Position numbers and translations under genes: made by a program
Notes under the pieces: generated by a model
Databases searched by the model: none
Told to the model about the DNA's origin: nothing
The model's input: only the letters and a program-made list of their open reading frames with translations
NCBI RefSeq assembly: GCF_001440395.1
Contig: NZ_LLXZ01000054.1
Location: forward strand, 1-48,017
Direction: 5' to 3'
Origin: Bradyrhizobium jicamae
Lineage (GTDB): Bacteria > Pseudomonadota > Alphaproteobacteria > Rhizobiales > Xanthobacteraceae
DNA: 48,017 bases
Part shown: positions 13,868 to 24,810 of the stretch, one piece after another
Layout of the letters: each line of letters begins with the position of its first letter
Position numbering within the stretch: the first letter of the stretch is position 1

Positions 13868-14410
13868 TCAACACCACGGGCGCGGCAGCGCTGGACAGCT
13901 AGTCGCGCTACAGACGAGCCGGGCGGCCAGCCCCTCGCTGATCAGAATTGATCCTACGTCCACGCCGTTAATTCGCAGCGTGCCGCAGCGACGACCGAAG
14001 TTGCACGCATTGGTGCCTTCAGTCCCCGGCGGGCATGAGCACGCAACCTGTTGGAAATTCGGTCGGCCAGTGCTGACTAGTTCGCGAAGCCGCCGTTGCG
14101 CGGCCTCGCCTTTTTGGCGCTCAGCCTCGCACCGCGCCCGGCTTCCTGTTTCGGGCGCGTTGAAGCCGACTAAACGGACGTTAGGCCGACCGTCGTTCAA
14201 GCTGATGGTGTCGCCATCGATGACGTAGACCGAAACTGGCGCTGGATTGGAAGTGAACGAAGTCGTGCGCGGTGTCGCTGCCATTTCAGTGGGTGACGAC
14301 TTTAGGAGCGCGTTAACAGCGGCGAAGCTGAGTAGGATGCAGATGACGACCAAGGCAAGAAAATAGCGCGAGCCACGGGGGATGAAGTCAGCGGCCATTG
14401 AGCGCACCAT
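13868..14410 (-). CDS. membrane-anchored thermonuclease-like (SNase) protein
   Basis: A staphylococcal-nuclease-fold protein of about 180 residues. A transmembrane segment near the N-terminus (FLALVVICILLSFAAVNAL) is followed by the SNase domain: VYVIDGDTISL, VRLVGFNAPE and RCGTLRINGVDVGSILISEGLAARL, with conserved Asp and Arg positions. Six or more cysteines in the C-terminal half suggest disulfides and a periplasmic place. Such proteins cut nucleic acids or bind them. Start is uncertain: ATG 14410, ATG 14398 and TTG 14446 are in frame. It is the last gene before attR and so likely cargo. A chromosomal SNase-like protein also occurs at 26573. Confidence 0.75.
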   Translation of the reverse strand: MVRSMAADFIPRGSRYFLALVVICILLSFAAVNALLKSSPTEMAATPRTTSFTSNPAPVSVYVIDGDTISLNDGRPNVRLVGFNAPETGSRARCEAERQKGEAAQRRLRELVSTGRPNFQQVACSCPPGTEGTNACNFGRRCGTLRINGVDVGSILISEGLAARLVCSATSCPALPRPWC

Positions 14411-14627
14411 CCGGTTTTCAGGCTCTTGGGGGCGGTCATGATGCAACCCCGGGGGTTAAGACCGGATTAGTTTCACGCCGCACAGCCCGCCCGCCCGGCG
14501 CGTTAAACGGCCTCCGCCGTGAACTGAATGCAGCCGAGTGGAAGACCGCTGCACGGCTCGCCTGCGCGTTCTAGGGCTATGGCCGGAATTGTCCCGTTAA
14601 GATACGATTAACCGTCCGCGCAAAAGC

Positions 14628-14637
14628 CGTACAAATT
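14628..14637 (+). promoter_or_regulatory. candidate right-end integrase arm site
   Basis: CGTACAAATT matches the pair of sites at 584-593 and 602-611 near attL. It lies 66 bp inside attR. A short repeat near both ends of the element fits an arm-type binding site, but one copy is weak evidence. Confidence 0.28.
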
Positions 14638-14689
14638 CCGAAAGGTCAGCGCGAAGAATGGCGCTAACCCACTGTAATGCAGGTGCAAT

Positions 14690-15367
14690 TTGAATTCCAA
14701 AGTGCTCACGGTTCATCATCTCAACAACTCACGCTCCCAGCGCGTGCTGTGGCTCCTCGAAGAGCTTGGCGTCGAGTACGAGATCGTGCGCTACCAGCGC
14801 CAGCCGGACATGCGCGCCCCGAAGGAGCTGCGCGCCATTCACCCGCTCGGCAAGTCGCCCGTCATCACCGACAATGGCAACACCATCGCCGAGTCCGGCG
14901 CGATCTGCGAATACATCATCGGCACCTATGGCAATGGCCGCCTGATCCCGCCGCCGAATACGCCGGAGCGGCTGCGCTACACCTATTGGCTGCACTATGC
15001 GGAAGGTTCGGCGATGTCGCCGCTCCTGCTGAAGCTGCTGTTCACGCTGATGCCGAAGCGCGCGCCGGCGCTGCTTCGGCCGCTGGTGCGCAAGGTCTCC
15101 AACACGGCGCTGACCACGCTGGTCAATCCGCAGCTCAAGCAGCACATGGATTACTGGGAGGGCGAACTCGGCAAAAGCGAATGGTTCGCCGGTAACGAAT
15201 TTTCGGGCGCCGACATCCAGATGAGCTTTCCGCTCGAAGCCGCCGCGGCGCGCGGCGGGCTGGAGCAGGGCCATCCCAAGGCGATGGCGTTCCTCGAACG
15301 TATTCACGCCCGCCCGGCCTATGCGCGCGCGCTGGAAAAGGGCGGGCCGTATGTGATCGGGCGATAA
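14690..15367 (+). CDS. glutathione S-transferase, start rebuilt by the element
   Basis: A GST of 225 residues: thioredoxin-like N-domain (VLTVHHLNNSRSQRVLWLLEELG, then SPVITDNGNTIAESGAI with the glutathione-binding E-S) and helical C-domain with a conserved SGADIQMSF near 185-195. It conjugates glutathione to electrophiles in the cytosol. The host start (ATG 441) was cut off by integration. The element now provides TTG at 14690, with AGG six bases upstream, or GTG at 14702, which aligns with the native ATG. CTC replaces CTG, a synonymous change, so the protein begins V/M-L-T-V-H-H-L as before. Its native promoter is 14.2 kb away. Convergent with the next gene, 5 bp apart. Confidence 0.9.
   Translation: MNSKVLTVHHLNNSRSQRVLWLLEELGVEYEIVRYQRQPDMRAPKELRAIHPLGKSPVITDNGNTIAESGAICEYIIGTYGNGRLIPPPNTPERLRYTYWLHYAEGSAMSPLLLKLLFTLMPKRAPALLRPLVRKVSNTALTTLVNPQLKQHMDYWEGELGKSEWFAGNEFSGADIQMSFPLEAAAARGGLEQGHPKAMAFLERIHARPAYARALEKGGPYVIGR
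14703..14721 (+). repeat. attR direct repeat
   Basis: TGCTCACGGTTCATCATCT repeats 442-460 with one mismatch. It lies inside the first codons of the intact GST frame. The bases before it come from the element, those after it from the host gene. Confidence 0.8.
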
Positions 15368-15372
15368 TCGTC

Positions 15373-16752
15373 TTAAGGCTGCACCGCCGCGATCACTTCC
15401 TTCACCAGCCTCGCAGCGCCTCTGATATCGCCGGTCGGATCGACGCTGTCGCCGAGACGTACCACGACGAGGCGCTGAGACGGGATGATAAAGATGCGCT
15501 GGCCGAGGTCGCCGGAGGCAAAGAAGGCGTCGCGGGGTATGCCTAGCCGCACGCGGCCTCTGGCGTTGGGGTGTTCGCTGCGATTGGTCCAGAAGCCGGC
15601 GGCGTAATCGGTATCGAGCGTCGCCGCCGCGCAAAAATCGACCCAGTCCGGATGCAGGATACGCTTGTCCCCGACCACGCCGTCATTGAGATAGAGCAGG
15701 CCGAACCTCGCCCAGTCGCGCGCGCTGGCCAGCATGTAGGTCGAGCCCTGCAGCGTGCCTGATCCGTCGAACTCCAACGTGACGCTGCGCATGCCGAGCG
15801 GATTGAACAGTTCGCGCCACGCAAACGCCAGCGTCTGTTCCGGTCCGCCGACGGCGTCGCGAACGATGCGCGCCAGGATCTGCGTGGTCGGACTCGAATA
15901 CGCCCATCGCGTGCCCAGCGGCGAGATCATCTTTGCATTCACGGCATAGGCTGCCGTATCATCCTGCAGGAACATCCGGCTGGACGGATCGAAGCCGGAA
16001 TTGGTTTCGTCGAGGTCCAGACCGCTGGTCATGCGCATGAGATGCTCGACCTCGATCTCGCGCCTGGGATCGCCGGCACCGCGCCATTCCGGTATCGGCG
16101 CGGGCATCGAGGGCGTGACCAGGCCCTGCTGCGTCAAGATGCCGATCAGTGCGTTGACCACCGACTTGGTCATGGAGAAGCCGAGCAGCGCCGTGTCGAC
16201 GCCGATGCCGGGAGCGTAGCGTTCGGCGATCACCTTGCCGTCGTGCACAACGACCACCGCCTTGGTCCTGCGGAACGGCGGCGCGGCCGGCTCGAAGGCA
16301 TGATCGAGCGCCGCCTTCAGCGCCGCGTCCGCCGGTTCGACCACGGCGGGGCCCGCAATCTCGGGAAGCGCCGGCGGCGTCTTCGCCTTGAGCGCCTCGA
16401 CGTCGTTCTTCAGCAGATAAGGTTGCTTTGCTCCATACTGATCGACACAGCCGAACCCTTCGTGAAAGGCCGCGCGGCTGCGGAACAGCCCGAGCGTCGA
16501 GGCATCTACGGTCCCCGCGCTGCGGTCGAGGGTGAAGCGCAGTACGTGGCGCAGCCGTCGGATCCCGGCGCGATCGGAAACCTCTGCGAATACCGTTTGC
16601 GGATCGAGCCCTGAGACGAAGGTCTTCGAGCAGATGTTATGCGCAACATAGCCGGTCGCGACGCGGATGGCGCGATCGGGCCGGAAGTGGACGCTCGCGC
16701 CCGCTAACGCGGCGACCAAGACGGCGAGGGCGATGGCAATCCACTTTCGCAA
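15373..16752 (-). CDS. serine hydrolase of the beta-lactamase family (COG1680)
   Basis: A 459-residue hydrolase with an N-terminal membrane segment or signal (WIAIALAVLVAALAGA). The penicillin-binding-protein fold shows S193-M-T-K196 (nucleophile Ser and Lys) and Y285-S-S. The long insert and C-terminal region resemble 6-aminohexanoate-dimer-hydrolase-like esterases, which cleave amides or esters; the substrate here cannot be told. It probably acts in the periplasm. It is convergent with GST and separated from the upstream SDR gene by repeat-rich DNA. Confidence 0.85.
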   Translation of the reverse strand: MRKWIAIALAVLVAALAGASVHFRPDRAIRVATGYVAHNICSKTFVSGLDPQTVFAEVSDRAGIRRLRHVLRFTLDRSAGTVDASTLGLFRSRAAFHEGFGCVDQYGAKQPYLLKNDVEALKAKTPPALPEIAGPAVVEPADAALKAALDHAFEPAAPPFRRTKAVVVVHDGKVIAERYAPGIGVDTALLGFSMTKSVVNALIGILTQQGLVTPSMPAPIPEWRGAGDPRREIEVEHLMRMTSGLDLDETNSGFDPSSRMFLQDDTAAYAVNAKMISPLGTRWAYSSPTTQILARIVRDAVGGPEQTLAFAWRELFNPLGMRSVTLEFDGSGTLQGSTYMLASARDWARFGLLYLNDGVVGDKRILHPDWVDFCAAATLDTDYAAGFWTNRSEHPNARGRVRLGIPRDAFFASGDLGQRIFIIPSQRLVVVRLGDSVDPTGDIRGAARLVKEVIAAVQP

Positions 16753-16775
16753 AGCAGGCGTGCTCCCCGAGCCTC

Positions 16776-16816
16776 TAAAGCGGGATGACTTTTCTTCGAA
16801 ACGTCATCCCGCTTTA
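16776..16816. repeat. perfect 14-bp inverted repeat hairpin
   Basis: TAAAGCGGGATGAC (16776-16789) pairs with GTCATCCCGCTTTA (16803-16816) across a 13-nt loop. A T-run follows on the plus strand (16819-16823), but no plus-strand gene ends here; on the minus strand no T-run follows. Probably an intergenic repeat rather than a working terminator. Confidence 0.55.
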
Positions 16817-16827
16817 GCTTTTTGTTT

Positions 16828-16879
16828 GAGCATGATCTTTTCGAAAAACCGCTACACGCTTTTCCGGATCATGCTCTAG
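16828..16879. repeat. Bradyrhizobium-type intergenic palindrome (GAGCATGATC...GATCATGCTC)
   Basis: GAGCATGATC at 16828-16837 and GATCATGCTC at 16867-16876 flank an inner TTTTCGAAAAACCG segment. I know this palindrome as a frequent intergenic repeat of Bradyrhizobium and relatives. A related copy lies at 35208-35256. It overlaps the stop of the SDR gene. Confidence 0.65.
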
Positions 16880-17772
16880 CGCGACGCCTGCGCCGCGCCC
16901 ACCGAGGGCAGCGCCTGCACGGTGACGCCGGGCGGCGGCACGTCGTCGTCGGGGACGAAGAAGTCCGACATCAGCGGCACCGAGCGGTCGACGCGATAAG
17001 GCTCGAAATCCCTGACGCCGGCGGCATAGAGCACCTTGTCGTCGATGCAGAACTGGCCGGTAAACTCGCGCGACGGTTTTACCAGGATGGCGTGTGCAGC
17101 GTCGCCCATGATCTCCGGCGTCCGGCTCGCGCGCATCATCGCCTCGCCGCCGAGCAGGTTACCGACGGCGGCGGTGGCGATGGTGGTACGCGGCCACAGT
17201 GCGTTGACCGCAACGCCGGCGGATTTCAGTTCGCCTGACAGTCCCAGCACGCACATGCTCATGCCGAACTTGGCCATCGTGTAGGCGGTGGAATGCTCGA
17301 ACCATTTGGTCTTCATGTCGAGCGGCGGCGACAGCATCAGGATGTGCGGGTTGGTGGCCTTCTTCAGGTGCGGGATGCAGTATTTCGACACCATGAAGGT
17401 GCCGCGGGTATTAATGCCCATCATCAGGTCGAACCGCTTCATGTCGGTTCCCTGCGAATTGGTGAGGCTGATGGCGCTGGCATTGTTGACGCAGATATCG
17501 ATGCCGCCGAACTCGGCGACGGTCTGCTCGATCGCCGCCATCACCTGCGCCTCGTCGCGGATGTCGCACAGCACCGGCAGCGCCTTGCCGCCGGCAGCGC
17601 GGATTTCTTCCGCGGCGGTGTAGATGGTGCCCTTGAGCTTCGGATGCGGCTCCGCCGTCTTCGCCGCAATCACGACATTGGCGCCGTCACGCGCGGCGCG
17701 CAGCGCAATCGCCAGACCGATGCCGCGGCTGGCGCCTGAGATGAACAGCGTCTTGCCTTTGAGAGATGTCAT
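16876..17772 (-). CDS. short-chain dehydrogenase/reductase (HSDL2-like)
   Basis: A 298-residue SDR. The cofactor motif is GASRGIG (13-19), the structural NNAS is at 96-99, and the active site is S148, Y164, K168 (AYTMAK). The sequence pattern, including AEPHPKLKGTIYTAAEEIRAAGG, matches the HSDL2-like group, whose substrate is unclear. Cytosolic NAD(P)-dependent oxidoreductase. The gene starts 34 bp after the end of the gamma-glutamyltransferase gene in the same direction and may be cotranscribed with it. Confidence 0.9.
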   Translation of the reverse strand: MTSLKGKTLFISGASRGIGLAIALRAARDGANVVIAAKTAEPHPKLKGTIYTAAEEIRAAGGKALPVLCDIRDEAQVMAAIEQTVAEFGGIDICVNNASAISLTNSQGTDMKRFDLMMGINTRGTFMVSKYCIPHLKKATNPHILMLSPPLDMKTKWFEHSTAYTMAKFGMSMCVLGLSGELKSAGVAVNALWPRTTIATAAVGNLLGGEAMMRASRTPEIMGDAAHAILVKPSREFTGQFCIDDKVLYAAGVRDFEPYRVDRSVPLMSDFFVPDDDVPPPGVTVQALPSVGAAQASR

Positions 17773-17805
17773 CTGAAGCTCTCCTTTGAAGGATGCAATG
17801 CTACG

Positions 17806-19548
<1,743 letters not shown>

Positions 19549-19677
19549 CGAAAATCCGCCGCAGTTAGGAAGCCCCGTGTGACGCCCGGCAATAGCCAAA
19601 GCGTCGGTGACGCATGCTATATGGGTTCGAATTCGACGGGCAGAACGCTTCACGTGAGTTTGAAGGAAATTTCCGGC

Positions 19678-21063
19678 ATGGCGGTGATCGCTTCCGAGGC
19701 AACGGGCGGCAAAACTACGCAGCAATACCCGGGCCGCGCCGCCGTCGTGAGCTGGATATTCTTCGACTGGGCAGCCCAGCCGTACTTCACGCTGATCACG
19801 ACCTTTGTATTCGCGCCCTATTTCGCGAGCTTCGTGGCGCCGAATCCGGCGGAGGGACAGGCATTGTGGGGATTTGCCACCGCGGCTGCCGGCCTCGCGA
19901 TCGCGCTGCTGTCGCCGGTGCTGGGGGCGATCGCCGATGCCAGCGGCCGCCGCAAGCCATGGATCGCCGGTTTCGGCGCACTGCTGGTGATCGGCTCCTG
20001 CCTGATGTGGCTCGGAAAGCCAGGTGATGCGAGCGTCATCCCGCAGCTCTTGCTGGCCTATGCGATCGCAACCGTGGGCGTCGAATTCGCCACCGTCTTC
20101 AACAATGCGATGATGCCGACGCTGGTGCCACCTGATCGAATCGGACGGTTGTCCGGCACCGGCTGGGCGACCGGTTATATCGGCGGCATTCTCAGCCTCA
20201 TCCTGGTGCTCGGTTTTCTTGCCGCCAGCCCGGAGACCGGCCGCACCCTGTTCGGACTGACGCCGCTGTTCGGTCTCGATCCCGTATCCCATCAGGGCGA
20301 TCGCATCACAGGCCCGCTGACCGGCATCTGGTTCATCATCTTCGTGACGCCGATGTTCCTGTTCACGCCGGATTATCCGGCCAGGCGTCCGATCCGCGAA
20401 GCGGTGCGCGAAGGACTGAGCGGACTGAAGCGGACGCTCAGCGAATTGCCGAAGCAGCGATCGTTGGCGATATTCCTGCTCGCCAACATGATCTACAGCG
20501 ACGGGCTGGTGTCGCTGTTCGCCTTCGGCGGCATTTATGCAGCCGGCACCTTCGGCTGGCACACGATCCAGATCGGCACGTTTGGTATTCTGCTGGCCAT
20601 CGCCGGCACCTTCGGCGCGTGGCTCGGCGGCAAGCTCGACGACAGGCTCGGCCCCAAGCGCGTCATTGCCGGCAGCCTTCTGATCCTGCTGTTCGCGCTT
20701 GCCGCCATTCTGCTGGTCGACAAGGATTCGATCCTGTTCGTGAAAGTCGCGCCGCCAGTTCCGGGCGGCCCGCTGTTCTCCGGCGCGGCTGAGCGCGCCT
20801 ATCTCGTGCTGGGATGTCTGATCGGCGTGGCCGGCGGGCCGCTGCAGGCAGCGTCGCGCACGCTGCTGATCCGCCTCGCGCCAAAGGACCGCATCGCGCA
20901 GTATTTTGGATTGTTCGCGCTGACCGGTAAGGTGACGTCGTTCATCGGCCCGCTCCTGATCGGCGTGGTCACCGCGGTCACCGCCAGCCAGAAGGCCGGC
21001 ATGGCGCTGCTGGTGGTGTTCTTTGTGCTGGGCCTCGCGCTGCTGATGCGCGTGAGGGAGTGA
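19678..21063 (+). CDS. MFS transporter, Atg22/UMF1-like
   Basis: A membrane protein of about 461 residues with around twelve hydrophobic segments. The first, with [23 protein letters not shown], is characteristic of the UMF1/Atg22-like branch of the major facilitator superfamily, thought to export amino acids or related solutes. ATG at 19678 follows GAAGGA by ten bases; the frame also continues upstream to 19579 without membrane features. It is divergent from the gamma-glutamyltransferase gene and convergent with purH. Substrate unknown. Confidence 0.88.
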   Translation: MAVIASEATGGKTTQQYPGRAAVVSWIFFDWAAQPYFTLITTFVFAPYFASFVAPNPAEGQALWGFATAAAGLAIALLSPVLGAIADASGRRKPWIAGFGALLVIGSCLMWLGKPGDASVIPQLLLAYAIATVGVEFATVFNNAMMPTLVPPDRIGRLSGTGWATGYIGGILSLILVLGFLAASPETGRTLFGLTPLFGLDPVSHQGDRITGPLTGIWFIIFVTPMFLFTPDYPARRPIREAVREGLSGLKRTLSELPKQRSLAIFLLANMIYSDGLVSLFAFGGIYAAGTFGWHTIQIGTFGILLAIAGTFGAWLGGKLDDRLGPKRVIAGSLLILLFALAAILLVDKDSILFVKVAPPVPGGPLFSGAAERAYLVLGCLIGVAGGPLQAASRTLLIRLAPKDRIAQYFGLFALTGKVTSFIGPLLIGVVTAVTASQKAGMALLVVFFVLGLALLMRVRE

Positions 21064-21080
21064 CAGCGAGGCGTCAGTGC

Positions 21081-21172
21081 GTAGGGTGGGCAAAGCGCAG
21101 CGTGCCCACCATCAGGCAGCGCAATCGGCGATGGATGGTGGGCACGTCGCTAGCGCTCCTTTGCCCACTCTA
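21081..21172. repeat. intergenic palindromic repeat (GTAGGGTGGGCAAAG type)
   Basis: GTAGGGTGGGCAAAGCGC at 21081-21098 is inverted as GCGCTCCTTTGCCCACTCTA at 21153-21172, with inner arms CGTGCCCACCATC and GATGGTGGGCACG. I know this composite palindrome as a repeat of Bradyrhizobium intergenic regions. It lies between two convergent genes and may also serve as terminator for both. Confidence 0.65.
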
Positions 21173-21186
21173 AGATTCGACGGAGA

Positions 21187-22779
21187 TCAATGCCGGAAAT
21201 GCCTGGTGCCCGTGAACACCATGGCGATGCCGTGGTCGTCGGCGGCCTTGATGACTTCCTCGTCGCGCATCGAGCCGCCGGGCTGGATCACGGCCGTTGC
21301 GCCGGCCTCGATGCAGGCCAGCATGCCGTCGGCGAAGGGGAAGAAGGCGTCGGATGCAACGACCGAGCCCTTGGTCAGCGGCTCGGCGAGCTTCAGTTCA
21401 GCCGCGGCGTCCAGCGCCTTGCGGGCGGCGATGCGGGCGGAATCGACCCGGCTCATCTGGCCGGCGCCGATGCCGACGGTGGCGAGATCCTTGGCGTAGA
21501 TAATCGTGTTCGACTTGACGTGCTTGGCGACGCGGAAGGCGAATTTGAGGTCGCGCATCTCGGCGTCGGTCGGCGCGCGCTTGGTCGCGACCTTGATGTC
21601 CATGTCTTCGACCACGGCATTGTCGCGGCTCTGCACCAGCAGGCCGCCGGCGACCGTCTTGGCAGTCAGGCCGATCGTGCGCGGGTCGGGCAGGCCACCC
21701 GCGAGCAGCAACCGCAAATTCTTCTTGCCGCCGATGATCGCGATCGCCTCCTCGGTGGCGTCGGGCGCGATGATCACCTCGGTGAAGATGCCGATGATGG
21801 CGCGTGCGGCTTCCGCATCGAGCGTACGGTTGACCGCGATGATGCCGCCGAAGGCTGACGTCGAGTCGCAGGCGAGCGCGCGGCGATAGGCGGTGATGAG
21901 ATCGGGGCCTTCGGCAACACCGCAGGGGTTGGCGTGCTTGACGATAACGCAGGCCGCGGTGCGCTTCGGATCGAACTCGCCGATGCATTCGTAGGCGGCA
22001 TCGGTGTCGTTGATGTTGTTGTAGGACAATTCCTTGCCCTGCAATTGCCGCGCGGTGGAGACGCCAGGCCGCTTGTCGGGCGTCGCATAGAACGCCGCGG
22101 TCTGATGCGGGTTCTCGCCGTAACGCAGCGACTGGATCAGCCTGCCGCCGAAGGCGCGAAAATCAGGCGCGTTGTCCTTGAGCTGGGTGGCGAACCAGTT
22201 GGAGATCGCGGCGTCATAAGCCGCGGTACGGGCATAGGCTTTCGCGGCGAGGCGGCGGCGCAGCGACAGTGTCGTTGCGCCCTTGTTGGCGGCGAGCTCG
22301 TCGAGCACGGCCTGGTAATCCGCAGCCTCAACGATTACGGCGACATCGTCGTGGTTCTTCGCCGCCGCGCGGATCATCGCCGGACCGCCGATGTCGATGT
22401 TCTCGATGCAGTCCTCGTAACCAGCGCCTTTGTCGACGGTGGCCTCGAACGGGTAGAGGTTGACGACGAGCAGATCGATCGGCGCGATGCCGTGCGACTT
22501 CATCGCGTCTGCATGTTCCTTGTTGTCGCGGATCGCGAGCAGGCCGCCATGCACCTTCGGATGAAGCGTCTTGACCCGGCCGTCCATCATTTCAGGGAAG
22601 CCGGTGAGCTCCGAGACGTCCTTGACCTGCAGTCCGGCTGCCGCGATCGCCTTGGCCGTGCCGCCGGTGGAGACGAGCTCGACGCCATGGCCGGCGAGCG
22701 CCTTGGCGAATTCGATCAGGCCGGTCTTGTCGGAAACGGACAGTAGAGCGCGAGTTACGCGGCGGGGATGGTCGGTCAT
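21187..22779 (-). CDS. purH: bifunctional AICAR transformylase / IMP cyclohydrolase
   Basis: A 530-residue enzyme for the last two steps of IMP synthesis. The N-terminal IMP cyclohydrolase (MGS-like) domain has [19 protein letters not shown] and [16 protein letters not shown]; the C-terminal transformylase has KHANPCGVA and the end RHFRH. Length is normal. The ATG at 22779 is chosen over a TTG two codons upstream. The upstream heparinase-like gene is 153 bp away in the same direction, an order I know from related Bradyrhizobium genomes. Confidence 0.97.
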   Translation of the reverse strand: MTDHPRRVTRALLSVSDKTGLIEFAKALAGHGVELVSTGGTAKAIAAAGLQVKDVSELTGFPEMMDGRVKTLHPKVHGGLLAIRDNKEHADAMKSHGIAPIDLLVVNLYPFEATVDKGAGYEDCIENIDIGGPAMIRAAAKNHDDVAVIVEAADYQAVLDELAANKGATTLSLRRRLAAKAYARTAAYDAAISNWFATQLKDNAPDFRAFGGRLIQSLRYGENPHQTAAFYATPDKRPGVSTARQLQGKELSYNNINDTDAAYECIGEFDPKRTAACVIVKHANPCGVAEGPDLITAYRRALACDSTSAFGGIIAVNRTLDAEAARAIIGIFTEVIIAPDATEEAIAIIGGKKNLRLLLAGGLPDPRTIGLTAKTVAGGLLVQSRDNAVVEDMDIKVATKRAPTDAEMRDLKFAFRVAKHVKSNTIIYAKDLATVGIGAGQMSRVDSARIAARKALDAAAELKLAEPLTKGSVVASDAFFPFADGMLACIEAGATAVIQPGGSMRDEEVIKAADDHGIAMVFTGTRHFRH

Positions 22780-22932
22780 GGGCAAGGTCCTTTGTTAGGG
22801 GATGCTTATGCCCAGGCGCGCGGCGATTACTCTCGCGCTTCCCGATGGTGCTCCATCCAAAGTCGCCAGTCGCGCGAGAGCCGGCTGGTTAGCAGCTTTC
22901 GGCGGGGTTCACAATGGGCGCGGATTGAAGCC

Positions 22933-24687
22933 TCAGAGCGGCAGTTCCGGCTCGCGCCGCGCGTTACGCCGAGTGTTGGTGGTGGCCGCCGACGTCGACG
23001 AGCGGGAAAAGCTCCAGCGGATCGAGGAGGCGTGGCGGGAATCCTGGCGGATCACGATCTGGGCGGTGCGGCGGGGGCCGTCATTGCCGGCCAGGAATAC
23101 GCTATCCTCGAGGTCGACCTTGTCGTCGAGCGCCTCGAAGGTCCAGACGTCGCGGTTGGGCAATACCAGCATCACGCCGCGCGCATCGCTGAGGCGGCTG
23201 GCCTTCACGGCGGGATGCAGGTGAAACCGCAGGGCAAAATCGTTCTCGGCGCCCTTGATGCGTCCCCCCGGCGCCGGCGACACGGTGTCTTCGCCGTCGA
23301 GCCTCGCGCCGTCATGCGAGATCATCAGCACCCGGCGATGCACGGCGCCGAAGCGGCCGAGATAGCCGTCATGCGAGGTGGTCAGGAGATCGCCGTCGGT
23401 TACCGCCTCGCGGTAACTTTCCACATTGGCCGGGCCGCTGACGACAGGCGCGCCCTGCAGCAGCTTCTTCATCGCCGACAGTTCGACGAACTGGCACGAG
23501 GACGTATCGTGATAGGTCAGGGTCGAATGCGCCGCGGTGCTGCGCGCAAAGGTGCGCCAATTGTCCCGGCCGGTGGAAGGCATGCCGCAATTGACGACGA
23601 TCCGGCTCGGTCCGGACGACAATTCGAACGAGAGACAGCCGGCATGCGCTTCCTGGCTGACATTCGGCGGCGGCGGTGGGCCGGTGTCGATGATGACGGT
23701 CGTGGTGCCGGCGTCGAGACGCTGGAAGCCGGTATGCGGCATGTTCGACATCGGCACGCCATGCGTATCGTCATAGGCGAGGAGCGTCGCCACCAGATCG
23801 GACGGCGCGTTGCTCATGCCGTTGAACAGCGCAAAGCTGCCGTCGCCATGGCGGAAGAAGCGCAGCATCGGCATCATGCGGTCGATCGCATTCAATAGCG
23901 CCGGCGGTGGCGCGATGTTCCGGGCGGCAAAGGTCTGGCGCAGCGGCAAGAGATCGCTGAGCAGTTCGACCAGCGCGCCGGGATTGCGCGAGATATGCCC
24001 GCCGTCGGGCAGGATCTGCCGTAGCAATTCGTCGGACAACCGGCGCGTCGCGGAGCGGATGTTCCGCGCCTGATTGGCAAGGCATAGCGAGGCGTAGCAC
24101 AGCGCGATCAGAACCTGCAGCCGCGGCACGCCGTCGGAGATGTCGAGTGTCGTGTAGCGCAGATAGCGGATCTCGCGTGTCAGCCCGCGCAGATATTTGC
24201 GATAGAATTTTCCGTCGGTGTCGCCGAGCACCAGCGGCGCCTGCGACAACAGCGAGATCACGCGTCGCGCCAGCACGTCGGGGCGGCGTTCCAGCGGCCG
24301 CCGACGCCCCGGATTCGAGATCCAGTCATCGACCAGCGAGCGGGCATTGGCGCGGGTCAGCGCGGTGTCGGCGGCGCGCAGGTGGCGCAGCCAGCCGAAG
24401 CCGAGCAGGGCGACTTCCCAATCTTCCGACGGCGGCTCGAGATCGAAGATCGAGCGGCCATGGCAGGTCACGATCTTGCCGGCGAACACGAAGCGGCCGG
24501 CATAAATTTCGGCGGCGCGGGTGGCGTCGGCGGTGCGCAAATCGTGGGGGGCGATGATCAGCCGGTCGGCGCGGCCGGGCCACAGCCGCGACACTGCCAC
24601 TGTGGCGCCGGTCGCGCGCGCGATCACGGTCCGCGCCGAGCGGCTCATGATAAGCGTCGAGATGCGTCTGCGTTGAGCGACCGACAC
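22933..24687 (-). CDS. heparinase II/III family protein
   Basis: A 584-residue protein. Residues about 60-290 form an alpha-helical toroid-like part (HDLRTADATRAAEIYAG, GFGWLRHLRAADTAL, DGGHISRNPGALVELLSDLLPLR) and about 330-560 the Hepar_II_III beta domain (FELSSGPSRIVVNCGMPSTG, NWRTFARSTAAHSTL). Family members are polysaccharide lyases, but in alphaproteobacteria this subgroup is usual near purH and has no proven substrate. GTG at 24687 follows AAGG; an ATG at 24648 is also possible. Lies between rsmB and purH in one orientation, with gaps of 123 and 153 bp. Confidence 0.85.
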   Translation of the reverse strand: MSVAQRRRISTLIMSRSARTVIARATGATVAVSRLWPGRADRLIIAPHDLRTADATRAAEIYAGRFVFAGKIVTCHGRSIFDLEPPSEDWEVALLGFGWLRHLRAADTALTRANARSLVDDWISNPGRRRPLERRPDVLARRVISLLSQAPLVLGDTDGKFYRKYLRGLTREIRYLRYTTLDISDGVPRLQVLIALCYASLCLANQARNIRSATRRLSDELLRQILPDGGHISRNPGALVELLSDLLPLRQTFAARNIAPPPALLNAIDRMMPMLRFFRHGDGSFALFNGMSNAPSDLVATLLAYDDTHGVPMSNMPHTGFQRLDAGTTTVIIDTGPPPPPNVSQEAHAGCLSFELSSGPSRIVVNCGMPSTGRDNWRTFARSTAAHSTLTYHDTSSCQFVELSAMKKLLQGAPVVSGPANVESYREAVTDGDLLTTSHDGYLGRFGAVHRRVLMISHDGARLDGEDTVSPAPGGRIKGAENDFALRFHLHPAVKASRLSDARGVMLVLPNRDVWTFEALDDKVDLEDSVFLAGNDGPRRTAQIVIRQDSRHASSIRWSFSRSSTSAATTNTRRNARREPELPL

Positions 24688-24810
24688 GCCGTGCCTTGGG
24701 CTTAGGGAGGGAGGGGTATTCTGGCGAATCCTTTTAATCCGGAAACGCCGTCGTTACACCATCTTGAACAGGCGCGAATCAACCGAAGGCCGGGAGATTC
24801 GCGTTTAAAA

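Larger units (their letters stand above)
442..14721. mobile_element. integrative element in the GST gene (P4-like replicon)
   Basis: The unit is bounded by 19-bp direct repeats. It carries integrase next to attL, an AlpA-like regulator, a primase-polymerase plus SF3-type helicase with iterons behind them, many small unknown genes and a right-end cargo region. The flanking halves of one GST gene are found outside or at its two ends, which fixes the boundaries independently of gene content. No capsid, portal, large terminase, relaxase or type IV secretion gene is visible. This resembles P4-type satellites, but helper dependence is only inference. Its DNA looks less GC-rich than the flanks by eye; I did not count. 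Confidence 0.85.

Noticed and set aside
16776..16823. Intrinsic terminator of the SDR gene
   Set aside because: The hairpin is strong but its T-run is on the plus strand, where no gene ends; on the minus strand it has none.
19549..21093. Very long open frame joined to gamma-glutamyltransferase
   Set aside because: The upstream 515 codons are His/Arg/Gln-rich antisense of the MFS gene, a common artefact in high-GC DNA; the signal peptide starts at 19548.
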